Shown here: in pieces, positions 26,787-37,420 of the stretch | How the letters are laid out: each line of letters opens with the position of its first letter | Position numbering within the stretch: the stretch's first letter is position 1 | From: ZC4RG25 sp023428365 | GTDB lineage: Bacteria > Pseudomonadota > Alphaproteobacteria > Rhizobiales > Hyphomicrobiaceae | Reading direction: 5' to 3' | DNA length: 64,000 bases | NCBI GenBank assembly: GCA_050283925.1 | Contig: JBNOAI010000001.1 | Location: 1 to 64,000 of the forward strand | The notes under the pieces: model-generated | Databases searched by the model: none | The model's input: only the letters and a program-made list of their open reading frames with translations | Told to the model about the DNA's origin: nothing | Position numbers and translations under genes: made by a program

Positions 26787-27356
26787 GTGTGTCGTGATAT
26801 CGGGTTGCTTTGTCTGGCCGTCGTTCTGGGCGTCCCGACGCTGGCCACGGCAAACCCGGTCAAAAGCCGCTATACCACGATCGAGCTGAAGAGCTGCAAG
26901 GTAGTTGAGCGGCATCAGGACGGAAACACATGGACCTGCGCCGGTCTCCCGGCGTTCCCGGTCTATATCGCCGAGGGCGACCTGCGCACCTACATGGCTT
27001 TCGGTCGCAACGGCAGGAAACATCGTGCCGCATCGCAGACGCTTGCGCCGTTCAACACCGTGTTTGATGTCACCGGAAAACGGGCAACGGTCGAGTGGCG
27101 TTTCGATCGCCAGAACGGGCGAGATGTGCCCTACGCCACCATCGTCAACTATGCGACGCAGAATGATGGCGGCCGCGGCCGTGTGCTGGTGGTCACGAAG
27201 GTCGATGCCACCCAGTCCTGTCACGTCGCCTATATCGACGCCGTCGCCAATTCCGATGCCATCGTGCTGGCGCGCCAGGCAGCCGACGATTCTCGCAAGT
27301 TCAATTGCCGTGACGAACCGCGCATTCTTGGCGAAACCGGCAAAAGCCCGATGTAA
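26787..27356 (+). CDS. Small secreted protein of unknown function
   Basis: From the GTG at 26787, with GGAGG eight bases upstream, the product is 189 residues with a clear signal peptide (about 1-22, GLLCLAVVLGVPTLATA). The mature part has few landmarks: Cys residues in LKSCKVV, TWTCAGLP, TQSCHVA and KFNCRDE suggest two disulfides. The C-terminal half contains VTKVDATQSCHVAYIDA. I do not recognise the family. An ATG at 26772 is the alternative start; it overlaps the divergent ppa start codon. Periplasmic location is inferred. Confidence 0.7.
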   Translation: MCRDIGLLCLAVVLGVPTLATANPVKSRYTTIELKSCKVVERHQDGNTWTCAGLPAFPVYIAEGDLRTYMAFGRNGRKHRAASQTLAPFNTVFDVTGKRATVEWRFDRQNGRDVPYATIVNYATQNDGGRGRVLVVTKVDATQSCHVAYIDAVANSDAIVLARQAADDSRKFNCRDEPRILGETGKSPM

Positions 27357-27406
27357 GAAAGCAGCCAACGCGCGGCGCGAGTGGCAGAATGCGGGCCTCA
27401 GAGATG

Positions 27407-27916
27407 TCAGGCCCAGCCGAACGCGATTTTCTCCAGCTTTTCGCCACCAATGCGATCGAACGCCTTAGCCACCGGACGGCCGCCGCGGCGCCAATAGAAA
27501 TCAATCGCCGGTGTATTGTCAGCCAGCGCCCAGCAGATCAGGCCTTTGATCCGCCGCTCATCCATCGCATGGCGACACGCCTCGAAAAGATGCTCGCCAA
27601 ATCCGAGCCCCTGATACGTCGGTCCAAGATAAAGCTCGTAAATTTCGCCCTGATAAACGCCGCGCGCGCGCGCCGATCCCCACGTCGCATAACCGGCGAC
27701 TTCGCGTCCGACTTCGAGCACGAAAATGCTGTCACCGGAGCGCACCGCGCTCGCCCACCATTCCTGGCCGCGACGGCGGATCATGCTTTCGAGATGCAGG
27801 TGAGGAATAATACCGCGATAAGCCAACTGCCAGGATTCGCGAAAAATCCCGGTCAATGCTTCTGCGTCAGCTGGTTTGCCACGCCTGACGCGAACTTGTG
27901 CGCTGAACCCCAACAT
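27407..27916 (-). CDS. GNAT-family N-acetyltransferase
   Basis: The 169-residue protein covers a full GNAT domain: VRVRRGKPADAEALTGIF at the start, the central strand EIYELYLGPTYQGLGFGEHLF with the acetyl-CoA loop (QGLGFG), and the C-terminal NTPAIDFYWRRGGRPV motif. The ATG at 27916 was chosen because the 26 codons upstream are not family-like. The acetyl acceptor is unknown. It is convergent with the small secreted protein gene. Confidence 0.85.
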   Translation of the reverse strand: MLGFSAQVRVRRGKPADAEALTGIFRESWQLAYRGIIPHLHLESMIRRRGQEWWASAVRSGDSIFVLEVGREVAGYATWGSARARGVYQGEIYELYLGPTYQGLGFGEHLFEACRHAMDERRIKGLICWALADNTPAIDFYWRRGGRPVAKAFDRIGGEKLEKIAFGWA

Positions 27917-28008
27917 GAGTTCAGTATAGCGCAAACAGACCAACCAAATGCAACGCCGATCTGAAAGGATTCGTTCCCCGCGTTGACTCGTCACACGGAC
28001 GCAACAAG

Positions 28009-28040
28009 CAAGGGCCTGAGCATATGCGCCCAGGCCCTTG
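28009..28040 (-). terminator. Phasin gene terminator
   Basis: CAAGGGCCTG (minus strand from 28040) pairs perfectly with CAGGCCCTTG (ending 28009) around a 12-base loop, followed by CTTGTT. It lies 33 bases after the phasin stop. Confidence 0.65.
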
Positions 28041-28072
28041 AAAAGACGAGTGCAGTTTAAAGCGCGTCTAAA

Positions 28073-28528
28073 TCAGGCGCTCTTTTTGAACTGTTCGAAA
28101 GTTTTCGTCGTAGCCGCATTCATCGACTCAAACGTCTGCCGCGCAACGCGCGTCGACAGCTCAAACAGCTCCTTGGTCTGCGCGCTGGCCGCAGCCATCT
28201 GCTGCTGCACGAAGTCAGCCTGCAGGCGAGCTGCTTCAGGAAGCGTGCGCGCGCGTGCCAGAGCCTGAGCCGCATCAAACACGGCTTCCGTGTTGGCCGC
28301 GGTGTTGGTCATGATCTTCTCGCCAAGCGCGCGCGCACCAGCATGGGCGCTCAGCATGACCTCTTCCATCACCTTGGCGTTGTCTTTGGCAGCGGTGTTG
28401 AACTTCTGATAAGCGTCACGGGTCTTGGCGACGCTTTCCTCGGCGAAGGCCTGAACGTTCTCGGGAATGCGAGCGTCTTTGGCAGCGTTGAAAATCTCTT
28501 GGGCTTGACGAGTGAACTGCTCGTTCAT
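28073..28528 (-). CDS. Phasin family protein (PHA granule-associated)
   Basis: The 151-residue, almost entirely helical protein matches the Phasin_2 type: NEQFTRQAQEIFNAAKDARIPENVQAFAEESVAKTR at the start and LFELSTRVARQTFESMNAATTKTFEQF at the end. Phasins coat polyhydroxyalkanoate granules and limit their size. The ATG at 28528 has AGGAGA at a good distance. The gene stands alone with its own terminator. TGC-rich motifs upstream may be PhaR sites. Confidence 0.88.
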   Translation of the reverse strand: MNEQFTRQAQEIFNAAKDARIPENVQAFAEESVAKTRDAYQKFNTAAKDNAKVMEEVMLSAHAGARALGEKIMTNTAANTEAVFDAAQALARARTLPEAARLQADFVQQQMAAASAQTKELFELSTRVARQTFESMNAATTKTFEQFKKSA

Positions 28529-28599
28529 CGAATGTCTCCTGGGGCACGGCGCGATTTGAATTTGCTTCGCTCTTGGGCACCCGATCAAAACGTGTGCCG

Positions 28600-28643
28600 T
28601 TGCGATGCTGCAAATTTAATCAATTCAGTTTTGCATTGCAACA
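28600..28643. promoter_or_regulatory. TGC-rich sites upstream of the phasin gene
   Basis: TTGCGATGCTGCAA (about 28600-28613) and TTTTGCATTGCAACA (28629-28643) are TGC-rich, partly palindromic elements within 120 bases upstream of the phasin start. The PHA regulator PhaR of Paracoccus and Bradyrhizobium binds TGC-rich sites. The identification is inference from motif type and context. Confidence 0.35.
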
Positions 28644-28701
28644 TGAATTGTGCGTCGCGATATGAATTTTTTGTCGCACACGGATTAACAGGTCACTGAG
28701 T

Positions 28702-30044
28702 CTAGCCGGATATCCCGCCGAACAGGTCGCGATAACCCATCGCTGCCCGGTCGAAGCGCACATCGACGGGTCGCAGCGGACGGGCAAAAGCCAATCCTTC
28801 CAATGACCTGCACCGCGAAATCGCGACGTAGGTCTGCCCGTGAGCGAACGTTCCACGGCCAAGGTCGATATAGACCCTGTCCAATGTCAGACCTTGGCTT
28901 TTATGAATGGTTAACGCCCATGCCAGCCGCAGGGGATACTGCTTGAAGGTGCCGGCGACCGTTTCCACGATCTTCTGCTCGGTCTGATCATAGGCGTAGC
29001 GCCGGCTTTCCCAGGCTGCCGGCTCGACCTCATATTCCTTGCCGTTAATCTCGACCCAGACCTGCTTTTCGGACAGGCGGCTGATCTTGGCGATGGTGCC
29101 GTTCACCCAGCGCCGGTCGGGATCATTACGCAACAGGATGACTTTAGCGCCCGCCTTCAACACTAACGTGCTGTCTGTCGGCTGGGCGCTTTCGCTGAAA
29201 TCACCGGTTACACCCGCCTGATAGGCCGTTGCTGCACCAGGCAACGCTTCAAGGTAGGCGGCATTGATCCGATTCGCGGCCGCGTTGGTTGGCGTCAGAA
29301 TGACATAAGGACTGCCTTCCGACAGCGTCCGGATCGGATGCACGCGGCTGTTCAGAAGCTCGAGATCCGACTCGTCAACGTCGCCCTCGCGGATGCGGTC
29401 CAGGACTTTCAGCAAATCCTCGTCGTCCTGACGAAACACGCGCGTCAGCTCCAGCAGCGAAGTCCCTGCCCCATCCTGTAAGGCGGAGATGCTGAAGAAA
29501 AACGGCCCGCCGAAATTCGTCTCCAGATGCTCGGCGACTTCGGCTTCCTGCACCACCGGCGGCAACTGATGCAGATCCCCGAACAGCAGCAGACGCACGC
29601 CGCCGAACGGCTCGCGCGGGCGGCCCCGGTTGATCCGCAGCGATTGATCGATGGCCCACATCAGATCCGAGCGCACCATCGAGATTTCATCGATGATGAG
29701 AAACTTCAACCGGCGCATGACGCGGCCATTGCGGCTGCGTCGAATATCATCCGGCCGGATCAGCCGTGATGGAAACCCGAAGAAGGAATGGATCGTCTGA
29801 CCGCCGACGTTCACCGCCGCCAAGCCTGTTGGCGCGAGGACAACGGCGTCCTCGCCCAGACTTTCGCGAAGATGTCTCAGCAGCGTGGATTTGCCGGTTC
29901 CCGCGCGTCCGGTGATGAACAGATGTCCGCCACCTTCGATCGCAGGAAAGCTGAGAGCGAGCTCATATTCCGGCGTGACCTGCATGCCCTGCGGCCAGCT
30001 GCGCTCGCCGGATTTAACGAGCGCAGAGTCCGCCTGGTCTGCGC

Positions 30045-30048
<4 letters not shown>
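28702..30048 (-). CDS. Pif1/RecD-like superfamily 1B DNA helicase
   Basis: The 448-residue ATPase has Walker A GRAGTGKST at 47-55, then APTGLAAVNVGGQTIHSFFGFP, Walker B FLIIDEISM, a GDLHQLPPV motif III, LTPTNAAANRIN and the late ALTIHKSQGLTLD (UvrD_C_2/Pif1 type). Such 5'-3' helicases resolve structured DNA in replication and repair. The start is a TTG at 30048 that overlaps the typA stop (TTGA), giving translational coupling. An ATG at 29985 would remove 21 poorly conserved residues and is a fair alternative. Confidence 0.85.
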
Positions 30049-31874
<1,826 letters not shown>

Positions 31875-31990
31875 ACAGGCTCACATGCTGCGGTGCAAAA
31901 AGGTTGCCGGGGACGTATCACATTCGGGCAGCCACCGCCAGCGGGTGAACCGCTTACGCCGTAATGGTCGCGGTTAACCGCTATTAACGC

Positions 31991-32770
31991 TTAAGGGCGT
32001 GGCGCGGTTTTCGGCTGCTGATCGTGTTCCCGCATATAGAGATCGAACAGATATTCGTCGAGGTCCGGGCGCAAACTCGACTGCTTATCCTGGCGGCGAC
32101 GCTGCCGGTCCTGCAGGCGCTTTGCGGATGCAGTCGCACCGGACGTCTTCATGCGCCGACCCGCCGAAATCAGCAGCGCCGTCGTCGGTTCCTCCAAATC
32201 CATTTCCTCGAGGAAGTTCTCCCGGATGGCATAAAAGCTCTGCAGGATGGCATCGCGCGCCAGCTTGCGCTGCTCCACCGGGATGTTGGCGTTTTTGCGC
32301 GGGTCTAGGGTTTGTAGCGCGCGCCGCATATCGTGCAGCGGAGCATAAGGGTAGAGGCCGATCAGTGTGTCGGTCTCACCCACGTTGCGATAGACGATCC
32401 GCATGTTGTCGAGGGTTTCGCTGATCCGGCAAAACGCGGCGATGTAGTCGTCGGCCGTCGGGTAGGCCTTTTCGCAGAACGAATGCAGCGCGGACTTGGT
32501 GCGCACGATGCCGCGCCATTCCTCTTCCAGGCTTTGGACAAACTTCGACCGCTTCTGGAAAACATTGGCGAGATAGGCGGCGATCACGGTGACGAACACC
32601 AGCGCCATGTCCTTGAGATAATCGTACACCTCGCCCGCGAGGTTTTCGGCCGGCGTTCCGGCGATGCCTGGAAGCCAGCCGGCCAGTTTCGTTGCCAACG
32701 AAATCAGCAACACCACGATCAGCAGCACATAGACGCGGCGGAGCGTGCGATTGAGACGCGAACGGGTCAT
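31991..32770 (-). CDS. Two-TM membrane protein of unknown function
   Basis: The 259-residue product has a basic N-terminus, two membrane segments (about 13-32, VYVLLIVVLLISLATKLAGW, and about 50-70) and a cytoplasmic helical region of about 185 residues. That region contains SLEEEWRGIVRTKSALHSFC and an Arg/Gln-rich stretch (RLQDRQRRRQDKQ). I do not recognise the family. The layout resembles small sensors or scaffold proteins, but no catalytic motif is visible. It lies upstream of typA with a 116-base gap. Confidence 0.7.
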   Translation of the reverse strand: MTRSRLNRTLRRVYVLLIVVLLISLATKLAGWLPGIAGTPAENLAGEVYDYLKDMALVFVTVIAAYLANVFQKRSKFVQSLEEEWRGIVRTKSALHSFCEKAYPTADDYIAAFCRISETLDNMRIVYRNVGETDTLIGLYPYAPLHDMRRALQTLDPRKNANIPVEQRKLARDAILQSFYAIRENFLEEMDLEEPTTALLISAGRRMKTSGATASAKRLQDRQRRRQDKQSSLRPDLDEYLFDLYMREHDQQPKTAPRP

Positions 32771-33081
32771 GGATCAGCCACCCCTCCCCTGAGCGAGCCG
32801 GTCAGTTCTGCACGGGATGGTCGCAGAGACGCAAGGCGGGTTGAGAACGGAGCGTCGAAAAACTCAAGCATCTGTTGCCGCGCTGCCGGTAGTGCGGGCG
32901 GTCCAGCAGCTACACGGCCTATCAGCCGTCATTCCCGCGAAGGCGGGAATCCAAGCCACCAACGCTCCCGGACGACGACTGGACAAGCCTTCGCGTAATC
33001 CTCGACCGATGGCAAAGTCGAAGTGTATCTGGATTCCCGCCTTCGCGGGAATGACGGACATGGGAGGCAGGCTGGGCGGCG
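32771..33081. other. Intergenic region holding a paired REP-like element
   Basis: These 311 bases lie between the hbd 3' end and the unknown membrane protein start, on the same strand. Apart from the inverted palindrome pair listed below, no gene, tRNA or clear promoter motif is visible. The promoter of the membrane-protein gene should lie near 32780-32850. Confidence 0.6.
32928..33055. repeat. Inverted pair of REP-like palindromes (REPIN-like)
   Basis: The 26-base unit at 32928-32953 (GTCATTCCCGCGAAG...GGGAATCCA) and the unit at 33030-33055 are perfect reverse complements, 76 bases apart. Each unit is itself a hairpin (TTCCCGC/GCGGGAA). This head-to-head pairing is the REPIN/BIME arrangement. 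The unit at 63093-63118 is identical to the second copy. Confidence 0.85.
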
Positions 33082-34005
33082 TTACCGGGTCGGGACCGGC
33101 TTCTCGCCGCGGTAGTCGTAGAAGCCGCGCTGCGTCTTGCGGCCGAGCCATCCGGCTTCGACGTACTTCACAAGCAGCGGGCAGGGGCGGTACTTGGAAT
33201 CCGCCAGACCTTCGTAGAGCACCTGCATGACCGAGAGGCAGGTGTCGAGACCGATGAAGTCGGCCAGTTCCAACGGGCCCATCGGATGATTGGCCCCGAG
33301 CCGCATCGCCTTGTCGATCGCCTCCACCGTGCCAACGCCCTCATACAGCGTATAGACGGCCTCGTTGATCATCGGCAGCAGGATCCGGTTGACGATGAAG
33401 GCCGGGAAATCCTCGGCCACGGCGATGGTTTTGCCGAGGGACTCGACGAACACGCGGCTCGCCGAAAACGTCTCATCTTCCGTTGCGATGCCGCGGATCA
33501 GCTCGACGAGCTGCATCACCGGCACCGGGTTCATGAAGTGCATGCCGATAAAGCGCTCGGGACGCTTCGTCGTCGAGGCAAGGCGGGTAATCGAAATAGA
33601 AGACGTATTAGAGGCGATGACGGCGGATGGCTTCAGCTTGGGGCAAAGCTCGATAAAGATCTTTCGCTTTACGCTCTCGTCCTCGGATGCGGCCTCGATC
33701 ACGAGATCGCAATCGCCGAGCGCTTCGTAATTCGGCGCGTAGCCAATACGTCGGATCGCGGCCGCCTTATCATCCGCCTTGATCAGCCCGCGGCTGACCT
33801 GCCGGTCCATATTCTTCTCGATGGTCGCCAACGCTTTATCGACCGACTCTTTGGCGAGATCGGCCATCAACACGTCGTAGCCCGCGAGAGATACGACATG
33901 CGCGATGCCGCTTCCCATCTGGCCCGCGCCGATAATACCGACCTTCTTGATCGTCAGCGGGTTCGATCCTTGACCAGACCGTTTAGATTTCAACGCGGCG
34001 TCCAT
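33082..34005 (-). CDS. hbd: 3-hydroxybutyryl-CoA dehydrogenase
   Basis: This enzyme oxidises or reduces 3-hydroxybutyryl-CoA with NAD(P) in beta-oxidation and butyrate/PHA metabolism. It has 307 residues. The dinucleotide motif GAGQMGSG is at 26-33. The catalytic His lies in GMHFMNPVPVM, followed by the FIVNRILLPMINEA segment and GLDTCLSVMQVL. An N-terminal extension of about 18 residues precedes the usual start, and GAGGAC precedes the ATG at 34005. It follows etfBA by 35 bases, so electron-transfer flavoprotein and dehydrogenase are probably co-transcribed. Confidence 0.92.
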   Translation of the reverse strand: MDAALKSKRSGQGSNPLTIKKVGIIGAGQMGSGIAHVVSLAGYDVLMADLAKESVDKALATIEKNMDRQVSRGLIKADDKAAAIRRIGYAPNYEALGDCDLVIEAASEDESVKRKIFIELCPKLKPSAVIASNTSSISITRLASTTKRPERFIGMHFMNPVPVMQLVELIRGIATEDETFSASRVFVESLGKTIAVAEDFPAFIVNRILLPMINEAVYTLYEGVGTVEAIDKAMRLGANHPMGPLELADFIGLDTCLSVMQVLYEGLADSKYRPCPLLVKYVEAGWLGRKTQRGFYDYRGEKPVPTR

Positions 34006-34040
34006 CGCAATAGTCCTCGATGTCAAAAAATGGCGGAGCC

Positions 34041-34985
34041 TTAGAAGCCGGCCTTCTGCAGCTCGGCATCGAGTTCAGGCAGCGCCTGGAACAGATCCGC
34101 GACCAGGCCGTAATCGGCGACCTGGAAGATCGGCGCCTCGCCATCCTTGTTAATCGCAACAATGACCTTGGAGTCTTTCATGCCGGCGAGATGCTGAATA
34201 GCACCTGAAATTCCAACGGCAATATAGAGCTCCGGAGCAACCACCTTGCCCGTCTGCCCGACCTGATAATCGTTAGGGACGAAGCCGGCATCGACGGCCG
34301 CGCGGCTTGCGCCCATGGCCGCACCGAGACGGTCAGCGACAGGCTCGATGTACTTCGTGAAGTTCTCACCGGACTGCATACCGCGACCGCCGGAGATGAC
34401 GATCTTGGCAGCCCCCAGCTCGGGCCGATCGGACTTGGCGATCTCGGCGCGCTCGAACGTCGAGAGCCCGGCAACCGCACTCGGCGCCACTTCTTCGATT
34501 GACGCCGATCCGCCTTCGCCCGCAGCCGGGAACGACGCGGTGCGGACGGTGATCACCTTCTTTGCGTCCGTCGCCTGAACGGTCTGGATCGCGTTTCCGG
34601 CGTAGATCGGCCGCTCGAAGGTATCGGCGGACTTGACCGCTGTGATGTCCGAAATCTGCATCACATCGAGCAGAGCTGCCACGCGAGGCAGAAGGTTCTT
34701 ACCGCGCGCCGTCGAGGCGGCAATCAGGGCATCATAGTTGCCCATCAACCCAACAACCAGCGGGGCCATCTCTTCGGCGAGCTGATTGGCCAGATGCGGC
34801 GCATCTGCCAGCAGTACCTTCGTGACGCCCTGGAGTTTGGCAGCGCTTTCAGCAGCGGGGCGAGCGTTCGCGCCAGCGACCAGCACATGGACATCCGAAC
34901 CCAGCGCGGCGGCGGCGCTCAGCGCCTTTTCCGTCGCGGCGTTCAGTACATCGTTCGAATGCTCGGCGAGCAGCAATACAGCCAT
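34041..34985 (-). CDS. etfA: Electron transfer flavoprotein alpha subunit
   Basis: This is the FAD-binding subunit of ETF, which collects electrons from acyl-CoA and other dehydrogenases for the quinone pool. It has 314 residues. The N-terminal domain begins AVLLLAEHSNDVL. The C-terminal FAD domain shows VISGGRGMQSGENF, GASRAAVDAGFVPNDYQVGQTGK, the AVGISGAIQHLAGMKDS signature and NKDGEAPIFQVADYGLV. The start codon abuts the etfB stop (TAAATG). Confidence 0.97.
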   Translation of the reverse strand: MAVLLLAEHSNDVLNAATEKALSAAAALGSDVHVLVAGANARPAAESAAKLQGVTKVLLADAPHLANQLAEEMAPLVVGLMGNYDALIAASTARGKNLLPRVAALLDVMQISDITAVKSADTFERPIYAGNAIQTVQATDAKKVITVRTASFPAAGEGGSASIEEVAPSAVAGLSTFERAEIAKSDRPELGAAKIVISGGRGMQSGENFTKYIEPVADRLGAAMGASRAAVDAGFVPNDYQVGQTGKVVAPELYIAVGISGAIQHLAGMKDSKVIVAINKDGEAPIFQVADYGLVADLFQALPELDAELQKAGF

Positions 34986-35741
34986 TTAGAGGACCCCCGC
35001 CTCGGTCTTGAGTTTTTCAACGAGCTCCGCGACGCTGCCGACGCGAACACCGGATTTACGGGCCGGCGGCTCCGAAGTCTTCAGAACCTTGAGCCGGGGC
35101 GCGATATCAACGCCGAGATCCTCAGGCTTCTTGACATCGAGCGGCTTCTTCTTGGCCTTCATGATATTGGGGAGCGACGCATAGCGCGGCTCGTTCAACC
35201 GGAGATCCGTCGTCACGATTGCTGGCGTCTTGATCTTCACCGTCTCGAGACCGCCATCCACTTCGCGGGTGACGAGCGCAGAACCTTCCTCAATCACCAG
35301 CTTAGAGGCGAACGTCGCCTGCGACCAGCCGAGCAGGGCTGCAAGCATTTGGCCAGTCTGATTGCTGTCGTCATCGATCGCCTGCTTGCCGAGAATGACG
35401 AGCCCAGGCTGCTCGGCTTCGACGATGGCTTTCAGCACCTTGGCGACAGCCAGAGGCTCGACAACGGCGCCGTCCGGTGTTTCGACGAGGATGCCGCGAT
35501 CGGCTCCCATCGCCAGCGCCGTACGGATCGTCTCTTGGGATTTCGACGGGCCGACGGAGACAGCTATAATCTCGGTCGCCTGCCCTTTTTCCTTGAGCCG
35601 GATTGCTTCCTCGACGGCGATTTCGTCGAAGGGATTCATCGACATCTTAACGTTTGCAAGTTCGACGCCTGAGCCATCCGGCTTGACTCGAATTTTCACG
35701 TTGAAATCGACCACGCGCTTCACGGGCACGAGGATCTTCAT
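34986..35741 (-). CDS. etfB: Electron transfer flavoprotein beta subunit
   Basis: This is the AMP-binding partner of EtfA, 251 residues. It starts MKILVPVKRVVDFNVKIRV and contains the family stretch MNPFDEIAVEEAIRLKEKG and the DLRLNEPRYASLPNIMKAKKKP recognition loop that docks dehydrogenases. It is the first gene of etfB-etfA-hbd. A 260-base non-coding stretch with a palindrome lies upstream. Confidence 0.97.
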   Translation of the reverse strand: MKILVPVKRVVDFNVKIRVKPDGSGVELANVKMSMNPFDEIAVEEAIRLKEKGQATEIIAVSVGPSKSQETIRTALAMGADRGILVETPDGAVVEPLAVAKVLKAIVEAEQPGLVILGKQAIDDDSNQTGQMLAALLGWSQATFASKLVIEEGSALVTREVDGGLETVKIKTPAIVTTDLRLNEPRYASLPNIMKAKKKPLDVKKPEDLGVDIAPRLKVLKTSEPPARKSGVRVGSVAELVEKLKTEAGVL

Positions 35742-35897
35742 GTCATTGGCTCTCCCGAGCAGGCTTCAGATTGGCTGTCATATTCATGTGCTTTGTATGC
35801 TGGCGTGAGAGGCCCGCACACAAACGGGTACCCGCAAGTTTCGGATCGGCGGGACGACGTCTTCGATGCCGTTCCTACACTGCGAAGATTTTGCCCC

Positions 35898-35911
35898 TTC
35901 GCATATGCGAA
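35898..35911. promoter_or_regulatory. Perfect 14-base palindrome upstream of etfB
   Basis: TTCGCATATGCGAA is a perfect palindrome, with two further CC/GG pairs outside after one mismatch. It lies 157 bases before etfB and 90 bases after the rhomboid gene. It could be an operator or a dispersed palindromic repeat. No second copy was seen in the window. Confidence 0.4.
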
Positions 35912-36000
35912 AGGCAACCTATGCTCGCATCTTGAGCAAGTCAATCTCCCGGGCCGCAAGTCGTTCTTGCCAGAAATACAGATAAAGGTCGCCGCCGGCG

Positions 36001-36684
36001 CTAAGCCAATCCGCGATCGAAAAGCCGAACCCCCGGCTTTTTCAGGATAACGACGAGAACGGCTCCGGCCGCCAGACCGCCAATGTGCGCCCACCACGCA
36101 ACCGGTCCCGCCTCGGGGATCAGCACCATCACGAACTGGGTCAATATCCAGGCGCCCAAAGCGAACGCGGCCGTAATGCGGATTGGGATGAAGCGGAAGA
36201 TAAGCACCCAGACCCTGACCCTGGGATGAAGCATCAGGTAAGCCGCGATAACTCCCGCGACCGCGCCGCTCGCGCCAATCAGCGGCATGTTAGAGGTCGG
36301 CATCATCATGGCGTGCGCCAATCCCCCGACCACGCCGCACGCGAGATAGAAAAACAGAAACTTCACGTGCCCAAGCGCATCTTCGACGTTGTCTCCGAAC
36401 ACCCACAAAAACAGCATGTTGGATGCGAGATGGAAGATGTCGCCATGGAAGAACATGTAGGAGAGCGGGGTCAGACGCTCAGGCACCCAGACGCTCGTCG
36501 TCTGCATCTCGCCCGACACATTCAACAGCTCACTGGGAACCACGGCGAAACTGACGATGACATCAAGCGGCATGCCCGTCATCTGCAAGAAAAACACGAT
36601 GACGTTAGCCGCGATCAGCCCGATGGTCACGAATTGGAATCTGATCGACCGCAGGGGATTGAGATCATAGATCGGGATGAACAC
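36001..36684 (-). CDS. Rhomboid-family intramembrane serine protease
   Basis: The 227-residue membrane protein has six hydrophobic segments. The catalytic dyad is visible: Ser139 in GASG and His200 in WAHIGG. The L1 region (WVPERLTPLSYMFFHGDIFHLASNMLFLW) carries the conserved WR-like and HxxxN elements. It should cleave membrane proteins within or near the bilayer. The substrate is unknown. It lies between the PduO gene and etfB on the same strand. Confidence 0.9.
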   Translation of the reverse strand: MFIPIYDLNPLRSIRFQFVTIGLIAANVIVFFLQMTGMPLDVIVSFAVVPSELLNVSGEMQTTSVWVPERLTPLSYMFFHGDIFHLASNMLFLWVFGDNVEDALGHVKFLFFYLACGVVGGLAHAMMMPTSNMPLIGASGAVAGVIAAYLMLHPRVRVWVLIFRFIPIRITAAFALGAWILTQFVMVLIPEAGPVAWWAHIGGLAAGAVLVVILKKPGVRLFDRGLA

Positions 36685-36768
36685 TGAGCGCTCCCCGCAG
36701 GTTGCTGGCGACGCACCTTAGACTGCGCCGCCCCCCTTTTGTCCAGCCGTTCTACAGCGCTTGTCTGC

Positions 36769-37350
36769 TTACCGGTTCTGGCCAGGAACCCAGAGAACGT
36801 CACTTGCACCCCGGTCGTTGGCGTAGCGACTTGCCACGAACAACAGATCCGACAGCCTGTTCACATACTGCAGCGCCACATCGCTGATGGCTTCGTTGGG
36901 ATCGGCCGCCATTTCGACCATCAACCGTTCTGCCCGCCTGCAAACCGTACGCGCCAGATGCAGGGCCGCGGCTCCCCCCGATCCTCCCGGCAATACGAAC
37001 GACCGCAGCGGCTTCAGTTCTGCGTTCAGTTCGTCGATCTCATCTTCGAGCCTCTGGACCTGCTCCGGCGTGACGCGCAGGGCCTCGCGCCCGGGCTTGG
37101 CGCTGTCGGCCGGCACACACAGATCGGCACCGAGATCGAACAGGTCGTTCTGAATGCGACCGAGCTTGGCATCGAGCCCGGGATAGCTGCCCGCCAGATG
37201 CATACGTGCCATGCCGATGACGGCGTTGGTCTCGTCGACCGTGCCGTAGGCGGAAACGCGCAGGCTATCCTTTCGGACGCGCTGTCCCGTGCCCAGGGCC
37301 GTCGTGCCGTCATCACCGGTTCGGGTATAAATCTTGTTCAGGACAACCAT
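36769..37350 (-). CDS. PduO-type cob(I)alamin adenosyltransferase
   Basis: The enzyme transfers adenosyl from ATP to cob(I)alamin to make coenzyme B12. It has 193 residues. The ATP-binding YTRTGDDGTTALGTG is at the N-terminus. SAYGTVDETNAVIG and the RTVCRRAERLMV helix with its conserved Arg residues, followed by YVNRLSDLLFVASRYAN, define the PduO family. The product could serve methylmalonyl-CoA mutase or similar enzymes. It is 70 bases downstream of the HIG1-type gene. Confidence 0.92.
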   Translation of the reverse strand: MVVLNKIYTRTGDDGTTALGTGQRVRKDSLRVSAYGTVDETNAVIGMARMHLAGSYPGLDAKLGRIQNDLFDLGADLCVPADSAKPGREALRVTPEQVQRLEDEIDELNAELKPLRSFVLPGGSGGAAALHLARTVCRRAERLMVEMAADPNEAISDVALQYVNRLSDLLFVASRYANDRGASDVLWVPGQNR

Positions 37351-37420
37351 GTCCGGCCCTCAAAGACTGTCTACCGTCATAACCTGAGCTTGCGGCCAGC
37401 ACCGGTCAAGCCGAGCGCAC

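Noticed and set aside
32928..33055. CRISPR array suggested by repeated palindromic units
   Set aside because: There are only two units, in opposite orientation, with no regular spacers and no cas genes.
35742..36000. A coding frame running from the etfB upstream region into the rhomboid gene
   Set aside because: Most of it is antisense or out of frame with the rhomboid gene, and it is Arg/Ser-rich without domain features.
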